Under the pieces are notes generated by a model. It did no database searches, was not told the origin of the DNA, and saw only the letters and a program-made list of their open reading frames with translations. Shown piece after piece: positions 11,540-23,100 of a stretch of DNA of 64,000 nt. The number at the start of each line of letters is the position of its first letter. Position 1 is the first letter of the stretch. A program made the position numbers and the translations under genes. This DNA comes from Prorocentrum cordatum (lineage: Eukaryota; Sar; Dinophyceae; Prorocentrales; Prorocentraceae), in NCBI GenBank assembly GCA_963575745.1, contig CAUYUJ010016307.1:6512-70511 (forward strand). Direction: 5' to 3'.

Positions 11540-11830
11540 TCCTCCCCGTGCTGCGCCACACCTCGCAAAGTCGCCCCATGCCTTCTGATCCCCAGCCCTC
11601 GCTTCGGCCTCAAGACGTGTCGAGGAGGTTCCCCAAACGGACCAACGAGGCCCCAAGAGGGCACCAAGACCCTCCCAGACGGCCCCAGCACCCCGGACGC
11701 ATCCAGAGAGCCCCCACAGCCTCCGGGAAGGAAAACCTGAGGAGGGCCTCAGATGCCCCCCAGCACGCCACGGAGAGGCCCAAAGGGGCAACCAGGTGCT
11801 CTGGACGAGACCGTGCCGTATGCTGAAGTG
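11540..11830. repeat. Degenerate CCCCAAGAGG-type minisatellite
   Basis: Repeated blocks of about 8-12 bp such as GGCCCCAAGAGGGC and GACGGCCCCAGC. The same motif makes up the interiors of family J elements at 16312 and 56037 and the arrays at 48531 and 50745. Confidence 0.6.
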
Positions 11831-11929
11831 TGCTCTGCCTGACACCCCTCTCTCTCAGCACGAGGAAACACCGAGCCCACAATAGAGGAATCCCACACGG
11901 GGTCCGAGTCGATGGGGTCAGAGGACCGC

Positions 11930-12035
11930 GCCGCACCGCCGATGCATCGGCGACGTCGGTGATGCATCGGCGACGTCGGCGTGGAGAAGATCGGGGTCCG
12001 CATCGATCCGCATCGCCGATGCATCGGCGATGCGG
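11930..12035. repeat. Short array of GATGCATCGGCGA palindromic units
   Basis: Units such as GATGCATCGGCGACGTCGG recur. The core GCCGATGCATCGGC is self-complementary. Similar ATCGG-based arrays occur at 18515, 29845 and 52560. Confidence 0.75.
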
Positions 12036-12240
12036 CGTGGTCCTCCGACCCCATCTACTTGGACCCATTTGGGGGGGGCGTGGGCACAGAAGCCTACAGG
12101 GCGGCCCCCGAGAAACCACGAGCGAGCGAAACCCGAGGCGGTCACAAGGACGGCCCAGGCGACAGCCGCGGGACACGCCAGGACACCCGCGAGGGCCCCA
12201 AAGCGGCCAGGAGAGGCCTCGCCTGGACAGCCCTAGCGTA

Positions 12241-12432
12241 CAGTCAACCCGTATAATAAGGATGCTCCTCCTCCTCCTCCTCCTCCTCCGCCTCCTCCTC
12301 CTCCTCCTCCTCGCCACGTCGACGCTCTGCAAGCGGGGCGCGGCCAGCGAAAGCGGCCAAGGATGGGCCGAAGGGGAAGGATGCAAGGGGTGACCTTAGG
12401 AGGTTGCTTCTCCTTACTCTGCAGGTCGACTG
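12241..12432 (+). mobile_element. Family D TIR element, copy D1, carrying a (CTC)n expansion
   Basis: It starts CAGTCAACCCG and ends GGTCGACTG. Two other copies lie at 19171 (opposite orientation) and 19700. Shared interior motifs are AAGGATGC, GCGGGGCGCGGCCA and GATGCAAGGGG. In D1 a roughly 50-bp (CTC)n run at 12263-12312 replaces the segment where the other copies read CGCGATAAGGATGC, so a microsatellite has grown inside the element. Confidence 0.72.
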
Positions 12433-13734
12433 TCCCAAGAGCGTCCCGGGGGCCTGCTGGGAAGGGGGAGGGGCCCACTGGGAAGGGGGGGGGGGGCGAA
12501 GAACAGCACTCGAGAACAAGAGACCCTCCGCCGGCCGAAAAGCATAGAACATCCGAGGGTACGCTCCCAAGGATGCACAAAAACATCCAACAAGCTCGAA
12601 GAACACTAGGGTACCCTCCCTGAACCGACCTGGGTCTTGTGCCTCGGTCCGACTGTATCTCCTATCTTCAAGATGAAAGGAGCCCAGGGGCACACAAACA
12701 AATACACACAAACCCAGGATTCCCCATATGTGTCCGTCTTTTCTGGGTTTTGGTCTTCCCCCCCCCACTTCCCCTATTTTCCCATACTTTCCGGGGGATC
12801 GACGATGGATTGTGTCTGTGTGTTTTTCCCCTCCTGACAAGAGGGCGTCGCCCCAAGAGCGTCTCGCGCACCCGTCTGGAGGGGGGGGAGGGGCGCAGCA
12901 CCGTGTTGGCAACATGGCCGAACTACGCAGAGCCCACGTCAGAATCATCGGGGAGCCGCCTCGATGCCGGGCTGGCACAGGGGGCCCCGCAAGCAGTTCG
13001 GAGGCGCTGCGCTGGGACTAATCCTGCTGCTCTTCTTCCGCCTCCTCCGTTCGCCCCCGACGTGACGCGTGCTGAGCGTGTGGTGCCGCTGTCCTTGCCA
13101 GGAGACTGACAGCGGCGCCGCCGCTGCCCTCTGTACACCACGAGCGCCTGCGCCGACCGGAGTGCGCCATGTCTGTCTGGCTTCGGACATGCCGAGCAGC
13201 ACCGACGTCCAGCTCTCCCACCGCCTGCTTCCGCATGCTTCGCACTACATGCATCCAGCGGCGCCGATGGTCCACGCATTCGGCGAGTCTCCCGGACGAA
13301 TACGCGTGACGTCCGCCCCTGGGCTATTCGCTCCTATCGTCGCCTCCGAAGGGAAAGCCGATCCCGCCACTCGCTCCGACACCCGGTGAGGAATCCTGCT
13401 AGTGAGGCCAGGAGGGGCAGGGCACAGGATAGAGCCACCCCCAGCCACGTGCCCTGGATTGGCTCATATGCTGGGTTCGGGTGCGTCTTTGCCCCCAAGC
13501 AAGACACAGTCGTGCGCCCTGCGGGACGCCGACGCCGACGACCCACTCTCAGAGCCTCCCAGCACGGGACGTGGGCTCAGGGAGGCACACGGTGTCCTCG
13601 CGTCCGTCCTGACAGGCACGCTGAGGCACGCCCCCCTTCCCCGACGGCCAGCTCTGGTCATGGGGGGGGGGCCCACATGGGGGGTGAAGAAAAGGGCCCG
13701 AAAGGGGCACGTTAGGGCATGTTTGTTGGAGCCA
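12433..13734. other. Unassigned unique stretch
   Basis: Mixed sequence with C-runs and G-runs (12485-12497, 12757-12770, 12880-12895). No conserved coding was recognised in frames of up to 171 codons. Confidence 0.4.
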
Positions 13735-13790
13735 GCAGGGGCCCCAAAGGGGCCCCAAAGGGGCCCCAAAGTGCCCCTTCGGGGCCCTTG
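13735..13790. repeat. GGCCCCAAAG tandem units
   Basis: Four to five near-identical units of GGGGCCCCAAA. The unit is partly self-complementary (GGGGCCCC). Confidence 0.85.
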
Positions 13791-13876
13791 TCCTTCTCCC
13801 CCCTCAATCAGGTCACCCCCCATTACCACCCGCCCGAGCTTACCACGGCGAAGCACTGGATAGTTTCCATACGGGG

Positions 13877-14360
13877 CCGCCGGAAGGCCCGACCCGTTCC
13901 CCAGGGCCAGCTTTTCCGCCCGAGTCTGTTTCTTGACAGTCCCAGGGCCCCCGAGGGCCGAACCTCGAGGAGAAAGCACCAGAACGAAACATTAACTCGT
14001 TGGAGATCTGGGTCCCCCTCCCTCCCCCTCTCCGATCCTCCTCCCTCCCTCCTCCTCCCCCCTCCCTCCTCCCCCTCCCTCCTCCTCCCCCGTTTCCTCC
14101 TCCATCCTCCTCCCCTCCTCCCCCTGCCTCCCGCCTCCCCCCTTCCTCCTCCTCCCTCCCTCCCCCTCCTCCCTCCTCCCCCCTCCTCCACCCTCCTCCC
14201 TCCTCCCCCCTCCTCCCTCCCCCTCCCCCCTCCTCCCCGCGGGCTCACCGGAAGGCCCGACCCGTTCCGCGGGGCCCGCTCTCCCTCCCGAGCCCGATCC
14301 TTGACGGTCCCGGGGGCCAGGCGAGGGCGCCCCGGGGCCGACCTCGGCCAAGAGCCTTCC
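13877..14360. repeat. 110-bp direct duplication flanking a (CTCC)n tract
   Basis: The segments at 13877-13990 and 14248-14360 both read GGAAGGCCCGACCCGTTCC, then a CGCCCGAG-like stretch, CTTGACRGTCCC and a GGGCCGA-containing end. About 215 bp of CTCC/CCTC repeats (14023-14240) separate them. Confidence 0.8.
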
Positions 14361-14424
14361 GTCGCGGAGGCGCGCGGGTTCAGCGGGGGGGGGGGGTCCC
14401 AGGCGGATTGAGACCACGGTACAC

Positions 14425-14427
14425 TCA

Positions 14428-14494
<67 letters not shown>
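14425..14494. repeat. (GAC)n array
   Basis: An almost perfect run of 23 or so GAC triplets, followed by a short (CT)n run at 14503-14521. Confidence 0.97.
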
Positions 14495-14495
<1 letters not shown>

Positions 14496-14549
14496 AGTGG
14501 GCTCTCTCTCTCTCTCTCTCTATTCCTCCCTCGTCCTCCGATGCAGGGC

Positions 14550-15072
14550 CCGACGAGGCCGACCTCCTCCTCCTCCTCCTCCTCCGCCTCCTCCCCTCCT
14601 CCTCCTCCTCCTCCTCCTCCCCTCCTCCTCACCTCCTCCTCCTCCTCCTCCTCTCCTCCTCCCCTCCTCCTCCTCCTCCTCCTCCTCCTCCTCCCCTCCT
14701 CCCTCCTCCTCCTCCTCCTCCTCCCTCCTCCCTCTCCTCCTCCTCCTCCTCCTCCTCCTCCTCCTCCCTCCTCCTCCTTCCTCCTCCTCCTCCTCCTCCT
14801 CCTCCTCCTCCTCTCCTCCTCCTCCTCCTCCTCCTTCCTCCTCCTCCTCCTCCTCCTCCTCCTCCTCCTCCTCCTCCTCCTCCTCCTCCCTCCTCCTCCT
14901 CCTCTCCTCCTCCTCCTCCTCCTCCTCCTCCTCCTCCTCCTCCTCCTCCTCCTCCGCCTCCTCCTCCCTCCTCCTCCTCCTCCTCCCTCTCCTCCTCCTC
15001 CTCCTCCTCCTCGCTCCTCCTCCTCCCCTCCTCCTCCTCCTCCTCCTCCTCCTCCTCCTCCTCCTCCTCCTA
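14550..15072. repeat. (CTC)n pyrimidine tract, about 520 bp
   Basis: The longest CTC tract in the window, with phase-shifting CCC and TTC interruptions. It gives overlapping poly-Leu, poly-Ser and poly-Pro frames (392, 208 and 200 codons), none treated as genes. Confidence 0.97.
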
Positions 15073-15935
15073 TGGGGGTCGCGCTGTCACGTATGCAATG
15101 TCATTCTTCGATTCGCTGCATGAAACTCATCGCTGCCAATTAGGCGCCAACCTGGCGGGTCCCATGATCTGGGTGTAGATAGCAGGAGGACTGCAACAAG
15201 TCTCCCGTTGGGCGCCTGGTTGTCCGCCGGAATCTCAGAGAAGGAGGAGCCGAAGATCGTGAGCATGTTGCCGCCGTGAATGCCGCTGACATGCCGCTGG
15301 TTTTACATTTGGGCGATGGGTGTTCCGCGGCTGGACACGCGTGCCTTGAGAAACAGACATTAGGGTGGCGCGAAAAGCTCCAGTGGCCGGCCCCGACGAG
15401 ATAGCCTCGACGCGGGGCCTGCTCGAGCCCACCCGTTCCGCCCCGCGGCTGGCAGGGGGCATCGGCCCGCCCGCCCAGACGCCCACGCGCCCCTCTCTCG
15501 CTCCGCCCCTCTTCCGTGCCGACCGGGTGCACACGCGCACGGGCTCCTGCACGAGAGGGCAGAGCGAGGGAAGAGGGAGGGGAAGAGGGAGGAGAGGAGA
15601 ATGGGAAGAGCAGAGGGGATGCGTGAAGAGGGCGGGCGGGAGGGAGAAGAAGGGGAGGGGAAGGGAGGGACAGGGGGAATGGCGAGGGACATGGAGGGGA
15701 GGGGGAAGGGCGTGGGAGGACGGGGGAGCGGAGCTGGGCGCATATCGTCACCTCCGCCAGAAACGGGCTGCAATGAACTCCGCGCCCGCACTTTCCTCAA
15801 ATTCCGCCGTGCCGTCCAGAACTGCTGCGCATGAGCCGGGGCAAGCCAAGGCGGGGCCGTGATCCTTGACGTAGGCTCGATGCTGTTCACCTTGGCGGCG
15901 GCATCCGAAGTGACTACATCATCCTCTGCTTAACC
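15073..15935. other. Unassigned stretch with a purine-rich middle
   Basis: The part at 15540-15730 is G/A-rich without a fixed unit. The flanks are mixed GC-rich sequence. No gene is supported. Confidence 0.4.
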
Positions 15936-16094
15936 TCCTCTTTCTCCTCCTCCTCCTCCTCCTCCTCCTCCTCCTCCTCCTCCTGCTCCTCCTCCTCCTC
16001 CGCCTCATCCTCCTCCTCCTCATGCTCGTCCTCCTCCTCCTCCTCCTCCTCCTCATCCTCCTCCTCCTCCTCATCCTCCTCCTCCTCCTCCAAG
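15936..16094. repeat. (CTC)n tract
   Basis: CTC triplets with occasional ATC and GTC. It translates to poly-Leu or, on the minus strand, poly-Glu. Confidence 0.96.
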
Positions 16095-16311
16095 CCTCGG
16101 CACAAGATCGCTCAGCGCGAGGCTTTCCCAGAGAGCGCCCCGAAGCGGCTTCGGGAGGGCGCTACCCGCGGCGGGGTGTATTCTGCTGTCTGGCAGGCGG
16201 GGTGAAGAACTCTTGCGAGTCTTGAGATTGCGGGTCTTGGGAGTCTTGGGAGTCCTGAGATCTAACCCTCTGAATACGTTAGGCGACCGCATCCAGGAAC
16301 TCCTCGGAGAA

Positions 16312-16854
16312 ATCCCACCAGCCCTTTAGGGCGTCGGTGGTTTAACGAGTTTCCTCTTCCACCCCTCCTTCTTCCCCTTCGGGGGGGGGTTTACCCCTCC
16401 CCCTACCCCCCCCCCCCCACTGACCTGGACAGGAGGGGCGGGGAGCGGTCAGAGCGTCCAATACGGCCTCGGCGCGGAAGCCAAAAACATTGATTTTACT
16501 ATGGTTTTGGCCCCATGTTGGCCTTCTCAGGGGGCAACGCTAATTAAGGCTCCCCTCTTCTTTGATCGATTTCCTCCACGATGGCCGCAAGAGGCCCCCA
16601 GGATGCCCCAAGAGGCCGCAGGATGGCCCCAAGATGGCCCCAAGAGGCCCCCGAAGAGGCCCCCAGGAGGCCCCCAAGAGACCCCCAAGAGGCCCCAAGA
16701 TGGCCCCAAGAGGCCCCAAGAGGCCCCCAGGAGGCCCCAAAGAGGATCCCGAACGGCCCACAGAGGCCCCCCCGAGGCACCCAAGACACCGAAAAGCCCC
16801 TCAGGACGACCCTCTACTCGCCTGGGCGTCGTTTCTGGACGGGCTGGTGGGGAT
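16312..16854 (+). mobile_element. Family J TIR element, copy J1
   Basis: It begins ATCCCACCAGCCC and ends GGGCTGGTGGGGAT, exact inverses over 10 or more bases. Copy J2 at 56037-56590 shares GTTTCCTCTTCCACC near the left end, AATTAAG next to AGCCCCCTTCTT-like sequence, a long interior of CCCCAAGAGGCC units, and CGTTTCTGGA near the right end. The interior minisatellite (about 16590-16790) has copy-specific unit numbers, so it seems to expand within the element. Frames over it give Pro/Arg/Gly runs. It has no coding capacity. Confidence 0.8.
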
Positions 16855-17205
16855 ACGCGAAGCGTCTAGAATTGGCTTCACATCAGCGGGAGAGGCAGCA
16901 CAGATCGAATCTAGCAGTCAGGCCCCGTCGGTGGTCAGCACTCGCTGCAGGTCGACAGGTTCACTCGGGACCGTTCATACTGTCGCCGTTCAGCAACCAT
17001 AGCTGTGAATGCTCCATGGCTTTCGGCCTACAGCTGCTACCCCGCCATCTACTTCGAACGTGGGGACCTCCACCAGAAGATCGGGGAAGGGCGGTTGCAG
17101 CAAGAGTGAAGTACGGACTGGCCAATTCCGAGACGCTGCATGTGCGTCCAGCGAATACCGAAAGCAACGAGAGAGAGCTGAGGAGAGGACAAGGATGAGA
17201 AGAGG
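16855..17205. other. Unassigned unique stretch
   Basis: No repeat or convincing coding. The sequence right of J1, ACGCGAAGCGTC, is shared with 61232-61245. Confidence 0.4.
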
Positions 17206-17745
17206 ATGGGGAGGAGGAGGAGGAGGAGGAGGAGGAGGAGGAGGAGGAGGAGGAGGAGGGGGAGGAGGAGGAGGAGGAGGAGGAGGAGGAGGAGGAGACG
17301 ACGACGACGACGACGAGCGGGACGGGACGGGGAACGAGGGAGTAGAAGGAAGAGGAGTATCGGATAGCAAACGAGCACACCCACCCTCCACCTGCCCACC
17401 CACCACCAGAGGGGGGACTGGGGGAGGGTGGTATACTTTGCGTCTCCTTGTTGCGCGACATCCTCGCAATCGGGAGCCTGAGCTCGGACCACCCCCTGAG
17501 GGGTAGGGGGGGGGCAGGTGGGGGTGGAGGCGTGCCTTCTCCCCCCAGAGGAGGAGGAGGAGGAGGAGGAGGAGGAGGAGGAGGGGGAGGAGGAGAAGGA
17601 GGAGGAGGATGAGGAGGACGAGGAGGAGGAGGAGGAGGAGGAGGACGAGGAGGAGGAGGAGGAGGAGGGGAGGAGAGGAGACTCCCCCAAGAGGAGGAGG
17701 AGCAGGAGCAGGAGGAGGAGGAGGAGGAGGAGGAGGAGGAGGAGT
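17206..17745. repeat. Two (GGA)n tracts separated by unique sequence
   Basis: Purine tracts at about 17206-17316 and 17545-17745 flank about 230 bp of mixed sequence. On the minus strand both read as CTC. Long Ser/Leu/Pro frames over them are by-products. Confidence 0.95.
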
Positions 17746-17879
17746 TTCCCTCGAGGGCCCCAGGGCCGAACGTAAAACATGCGGCCGTACTACGCCGAGC
17801 CAGCCGCTCGGGCAGCCGCCTCGCGTTGGCGGATCCTCTCGGCAAGGGCCACCATTCCGGGTGCCGACGCGAGGCCCGC

Positions 17880-18118
17880 ACGAGATCAGAGCCCCGAATC
17901 AGCAGGGGCAGCTCGGGTCATGGGGCTAACTCGGCTTCGTTTTTTTGCGGGATTCCGAACCCGAGTTATCCCCGACCAGAGTCACCCAGGATTATTCGGG
18001 CGTCCAGAGCCCCGAATCATCAGGGGTAACTCGGGTCAAGGCTAACTCGGGTTTGTTTCGGGAAGCCAAACCCGAGTTACCCCGGACCCGAGTGACCCCA
18101 GATAACTCGGGCGCTCAA
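17880..18118. repeat. Tandem and inverted AACTCGGGT repeats
   Basis: Two about 115-bp units contain GAGCCCCGAATCA, GGGTAACTCGGGTCA and the opposite-strand form CCCGAGTTACCCC. The paired motifs can fold into hairpins. Confidence 0.8.
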
Positions 18119-18514
18119 CCAGAGGACTGCGAGGAGGCGGAGGCTGGGCCATCTTGCACTGCCTCGAGCAGCACGTGCTTTGGCCGAGGCACGACGAGCT
18201 GTACCAGAGCCGGAGGAGGAGGAGGAGGAGGAGGAGGAGGAGGCGGAGGCGGAGGAAGAGGAAAGGGAGGCTGGGAAGGCTGCACCCAGCGAACGCAAGT
18301 GGGATCTCCAGAGGGCCGAGCTCGGGAGCCCCCCCGCGGGCCGCCTGCGGGTACACCGTGAAGTGGTACGACCTGGGCGCGCGCGCGCACCCCCCCCGCG
18401 TCGCGAGCAGGAGCGGCCGACAAGCGTGCTGCTCTCGCACGCCTCCCCTCACGCCGCACGAACACTCGGTGGCAACCCACGGGAGCCTCCCATGCCATCT
18501 CGTCGGCTCCTGCG

Positions 18515-18632
18515 AATCGACGCTACATCGACGCTGCATCGACGCGAAAGGGCGCGGATCGACGCGAATCGACGCTACATCGGCACTATCTAATCGACGC
18601 CAGCAGCTCATCGACGCTAATCGACGCTGAAG
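18515..18632. repeat. AATCGACGCTACATCGACGC short-unit array
   Basis: About ten units of ATCGACGC or a variant. A (GGA)n run lies at 18210-18262 to its left. The 18119-18800 interval otherwise has no supported gene. Confidence 0.8.
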
Positions 18633-18800
18633 ACGAGATTAACAGGGCACACCAGGCTCGCCACATGGCTTGCTGCCCAACGAATCTGTTCGTGCCCCCT
18701 CTGCCGCGGAGCAGGCGGCCCCGCGGAATCGGGGGGCGCATCTGCCCGCCAAGCGTGGACGGGCGGATCTCCAGAGCCACCACTCCTCGAGATGTGGATA

Positions 18801-18977
18801 CAGCGGGGGCCCGACGACGAGAAACCCTCCACAAGAAGCCCAGCCTGGAACCCCCCAGGACGTCCATCGATGCTTGGTGTGGGAGCGTCACGCTTTCCAT
18901 GGCAGGGCCGTCGAAGCCCGAGAAACCCAGGGCACCCTGGAGGCAAGCAGGGTGTCTCTTGGCATGGGCCTCCACTG
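18801..18977 (+). mobile_element. Family A TIR element, copy A2
   Basis: It starts CAGCGGGGGCCCGAC and ends GGGCCTCCACTG, with core AGGACGTCCATCGAT and the A-family block CCCTGGAGGCAAGCAGGG. It is 177 bp and non-coding. Confidence 0.85.
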
Positions 18978-19170
18978 CATGGGCATGCAGGAGGAGGCAC
19001 ACACGAGAAGAAGTCGTCCTGCAGGAACTATTGGAGCACGTTCCTCGTCGATCGGAGGGCCCCAAGGCGTCCCAGAGGTCCTGTGGGTCCCTGGGGCCAC
19101 CGGGCGCGAAGAACTTCACGAAAAGGGCACCTGCTGGCAGGCCGAGGCTTTCTCCGATGCGCCTACTGTG

Positions 19171-19344
19171 CAGTCAACCCGCGTGGTAAGCATGGACAAC
19201 TTTCCCAAGGGAACCCCTTGAGTCCTTGCCCCCTCGGTCCATCCTTCGCCACGTTCGTTGGCCGCGTCCCGCTCGAAGAGCTTCGAAATGGGCGTTCGAC
19301 GCCCTTGCATCCTTATCGCGCATCCTTATGACACGGGCCGACTG
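19171..19344 (-). mobile_element. Family D TIR element, copy D2
   Basis: It is inverted relative to D1 and D3. On the plus strand it starts CAGTCAACCCGCG and ends GGGCCGACTG. Read on the minus strand it matches D3 in AAGGATGCGCGAT, GGGACGCGGCCAACGAA and GGGAAAGTTG. Confidence 0.8.
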
Positions 19345-19467
19345 CATTCTGGTGGTGGAGGCCGGTGCTTCCGCTCGACCCACGCTGCAGCCCCAGCCAG
19401 GCCAAGGTTCACGCCATGAAGGATTTCTGCTCGCGGACGGCCGACTGCAGCCAAAGGGGCGGCTTCG

Positions 19468-19609
19468 GTCGGTCATGTCCTCCTGCAGACGGGTTTTGGA
19501 GGAGCAATTAAACATAGTCAAACAGATTCAAAAATTGTCAACAATTGTCGAAACAGCGTCCCCAGACTGACTATTTTCGAATATTCTCTTGTAGAGGGAC
19601 ACGCCCGAC
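19468..19609 (+). mobile_element. Family B TIR element, copy B8
   Basis: It begins GTCGGTCATGTCC, ends CTTGTAGAGGGACACGCCCGAC, and keeps the family interior (TTGTCGAAACAGCGTCCCCA, GACTATTTTCGAATATT). The inner acceptor-like motif is CTTGTAG instead of CCTGTAG. Confidence 0.83.
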
Positions 19610-19699
19610 TTAGAAGTACAGTCGTCGTGTTGCCACAAGAAGCGCGCGAGTAAGGAAGGAAGGGCATTCCCTGGCCACGGCTAGCCTCGGCCACGAGTG

Positions 19700-19871
19700 C
19701 AGCCGGCCCGTACCACGAGGATGCGCGATGAGGATGCTACGGCCTTGGACGCCCAGTGCGAAGCTTTTCCAGCGGGGCGCGGCCAACGAAAGGGGCCGAG
19801 GCTGGACCGAGGAGGCGAGGACGCAAGGGGGCGCCCTTGGGAAAGTTGCCCATCCCTGCCGTGCGGGCTGA
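19700..19871 (+). mobile_element. Family D TIR element, copy D3
   Basis: It starts CAGCCGGCCCG and ends near GTGCGGGCTGAC, degenerate inverses. Interior motifs GAGGATGCGCGAT, GGGGCGCGGCCAACGAAA and TGGGAAAGTTG match D2 read on the other strand. Confidence 0.78.
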
Positions 19872-20104
19872 CCGTATACGGACCGAAGGGGGCCTCCCTG
19901 GCCACGGTCAGCCCCGGCGAAGAGGGCCCCCACGACGCAGGCACCTGGAGCACGGCCCCCCAAAGACGAGGGCCCCCTTCCCGAGCCCGAAGCGGTCCCT
20001 CTCTCCGCGCCTCGACTGCTCAGTTGCTGGCGGCCGCCTCGCTCCTCCGCCCTCCTCCCTCCACCACCCTCCTCCGCCACCCTCCTCCCTCCGCCTCGCA
20101 CCTC

Positions 20105-20660
20105 CGCGCGGAGGAGGACGAGAAGGACGAGGAGGAGGAGGAGGAGGAGAAGAAGGAGGAGGAGGAGGACGAGAAGGAGGAGGAGGGAGAGGATGAGGAG
20201 GAAGAGGAGGAGGAGGAGGGGGAGCAAGAGGAGGAGGAGGAGGAGGAGGAGGAGGAGGAGGAGGAGGAGGAGGAGAAGGAGGATGATGATGATGAGGAGG
20301 AGGAGGAGGAGGAGGAGGGGGAGGAGGCTCCCTCCACTACCCTCCTCTGCATCGCTCAACTGCTGCCGGCCGCCGCAGAGAGGCCACAGCAGGATCGCGC
20401 CATCGTGCAGCCCCGTTCCTCGACGGGCGCCTCCAGCCGCCTCCTCCACCTCCTCCTCCTCCTCCTCCTCCTTCTCCCTCCTCTCCTCTCCTCCCTCCTC
20501 CTCCTTCCTCCTCCTCCTCCTCTCCTCCTCCTCCTCCTCCTCCTCCTCCTCCTCCTCCTCCTCCTCCTCCTCCTCCTCCTGCTCCTCCTCCTCCGTCTCC
20601 CCCTCCTCCCCCTCCGCCTCCTCCTCCGCCTCCTCCTCCTCTTCCTCCTCCTCCCCCACC
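20105..20660. repeat. Inverted pair of (GGA)n and (CTC)n tracts
   Basis: About 220 bp of GGA (20105-20325) and 220 bp of CTC (20440-20660) are separated by 115 bp. The arms are complementary apart from interruptions, so a single strand could fold into a long imperfect hairpin. The 389- and 364-codon frames are repeat-derived. Confidence 0.93.
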
Positions 20661-21299
20661 ATCATGCAACGGCAGGACCGAGCCGCTGGGCCCCTAGGAG
20701 GAGCAGCCGGGAGGGGACGGCGAGCAGACGAGAAGCCAGCCACACAGTCACGCGGTCGTCGAGTCGACGGGCTCGTCATGGCCAGCGCTGAGTGCTGAGC
20801 CCCTGGGCACCAAGCGATGATGATGCTGCATGCGTGCCTTGCTCATTCGGGGGGCCGGCCGCGCAGCCAAAGACACCAGCCCATCTCACCGATCGGCCTC
20901 GCCCTCACCTGCATCCTCATCCTCACACCAACCCTATAATTACCAATATTCGCTGTCTCTGGGTTTCGCGCGGTCGCGGCTGCGCGGCGGCGGTCGGGTC
21001 GGGTCGGCCTTCCTGTCGAGAGATCCACGGTACCGTAGAACTGGAAGCCCCACGAGGCGATGCTCGTGCTCGCCTGGGCCCCAGTCGTCGTCTTCATCGC
21101 CGCCGCCGTCATCGTCGTCGTCGTCGCTGTCGTCGTCGACGTCTACAACGTTGTCAGCATCAGCATCATCATCAGCATCGTCGTCATCGGCATCGTTACC
21201 ACTATCATTGTCAGCATCACCGTCTCAACACCACAACTTTCAACAACATCAGCAGCAGCATCATCATCACCATCCCAACAACAACAATCATGTTAACAG
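20661..21299. other. Unassigned stretch with CGT/ATC triplet runs
   Basis: A TCGTCGTCG/CATCATC patch lies at about 21085-21210 and an AACAACA patch at about 21260-21290. No gene is supported. Confidence 0.4.
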
Positions 21300-22029
21300 T
21301 GCTCGCTATTATCTGCTCGCGTGCTATTCAACACGTATATCCAAACCTTGGATACCCGCCATCATCATCGTCGTCGATCCTACCCCTTAGGGGTAATGTT
21401 CCTGAACTGGCCACGTGCATTTGGCGCAGCCCCTAAAACAGGGGAAGACAGGACGAATGGAAGAAAGGGACAAGGGGGAGGGAGAAGCATGGAGCACGAG
21501 AGAGAATAGCAGGAGGAGGGCTAGGAGCAGAAACAGCGTGGTAGAACCAGACGGGCTCGGGCGGGTAAACCCTGATGGGCGTGTCGGGAAGGCGGGCCCA
21601 TGCGGCCAGGTCGAGCAGGCGGGTTGCTGAAGCGCGCGTCCTGCATGAATCGCCAGGAAGTCTCGAGCGATAGCGCGATTCCCAAGTAAATCGTCAGGAA
21701 ATCCAAAGCGAGCGCGTGATTCTCCCCAGTGTCGAGAACGCGACGTCTGAAGAAATTGCGAGAGAGTCCCGCGCGAGAGCACGATTCTTGCACAAAGTGC
21801 AAGGGGGGTCCTGCGCAAGAGCTCGAGTTGGGAAGAAGTTGAGAAAGTATCAGGCGGGAGCCGCTGTCGTTGTTGTTGTAGTTCCGGGGCCAACAACCCA
21901 ACATGAGGCGCAAGGCGTTCCCTTGTCAAAAACAAAGTGAGAGCCCCAGGAGGAGCACTTTAATTGAAAATTCAAAAATGGGTACCGCAGGGAGGGATCA
22001 ACAATGAGCGACCTCTACAAAGCAAGAGT

Positions 22030-22031
22030 TC

Positions 22032-22077
<46 letters not shown>

Positions 22078-22271
22078 GCAACAACAACAACAGCAGCAGC
22101 AACAACAACAACAACAGCAACGAAAACAATCATAACAGCAACAATAAGAAGAAGAACAACAACAACAACGACAACGACAACAACAACAACAACGACAACA
22201 ACAACATCAGCAACAACACCTGCAACGACAACAGCACAACTGTTCATGTTAATGGTAATTGAACTGATAAT

Positions 22272-22326
<55 letters not shown>

Positions 22327-22350
22327 CCAACAACAACAACAACAATTACT
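22030..22350. repeat. (CAA)n tract
   Basis: CAA triplets with a short break at about 22120-22150 and another at 22225-22275. It translates to poly-Thr, poly-Gln, poly-Asn or poly-Val. Confidence 0.96.
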
Positions 22351-22359
22351 AGCACGTGG

Positions 22360-23100
22360 GGACACACCGTTCTCACCAGTGCCAGGGTTTTCATAGGAGG
22401 CGGGCAATACCCCCACTTTGTGGGGGGGCCGGTTCAAGCTCTACCAAATTTCCAAACGACTCTTCGCCACCACCCACACCCAGCTTCCCGCCCTATGACG
22501 TTCGGACACTTCACTTCGTGGCATGCGGACGACCGTGGCTACTATTCAGGGCCCCGCGGCCGACGACGACGGCGTGCGCGCGCGAAGAAAAAACGAATGT
22601 GTCCCGCATGGTATTATTTGACAGGGATGATGGCCCTGGCAGGTGCGCAACCGTTGTTGCAGAAGTTCGAAAAAGTTGCTCGCAAAAGCCCGTTTGACAG
22701 AAATGTTTAAAAAGTGTTGGGTTTCCTACGAATCCGCAAGAGCGCGCGGGATGAAATTTTGACATTTTTTGTTTGAAAAACCATTGGTTTTTTGATGTTT
22801 TTATGTTAAAATCGCTACGAAAACTAAGGTTTTGGAAGGATTTCGTCTTGCGCGCGCGAATGTCCACTTTACCTTATTTTTTGCAAGGGATTCTTGAAGT
22901 TTGGTTATGTTAGAACAAGAAATGTCCACTTTAGCTTATTTTTTGCAAGGGAAAACCGATCGTAACAACACAACCGGATCCGGACCAACCCGTTTTGCCT
23001 GAGACTTCCTCACGAAAATGATGAAAATGAGGCTGCGGCCTAGGCGCGGCGGGGGGGTCGCGCACCAGGGGCCCCAACAATAATTATTCTTTAGAAATAA
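22360..23100. other. Unassigned stretch, AT-richer than its neighbours
   Basis: A direct repeat, AATGTCCACTTTASCTTATT with TTTTGCAAGGGA after it, occurs at about 22858 and again at 22921. No gene is supported. Confidence 0.5.
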
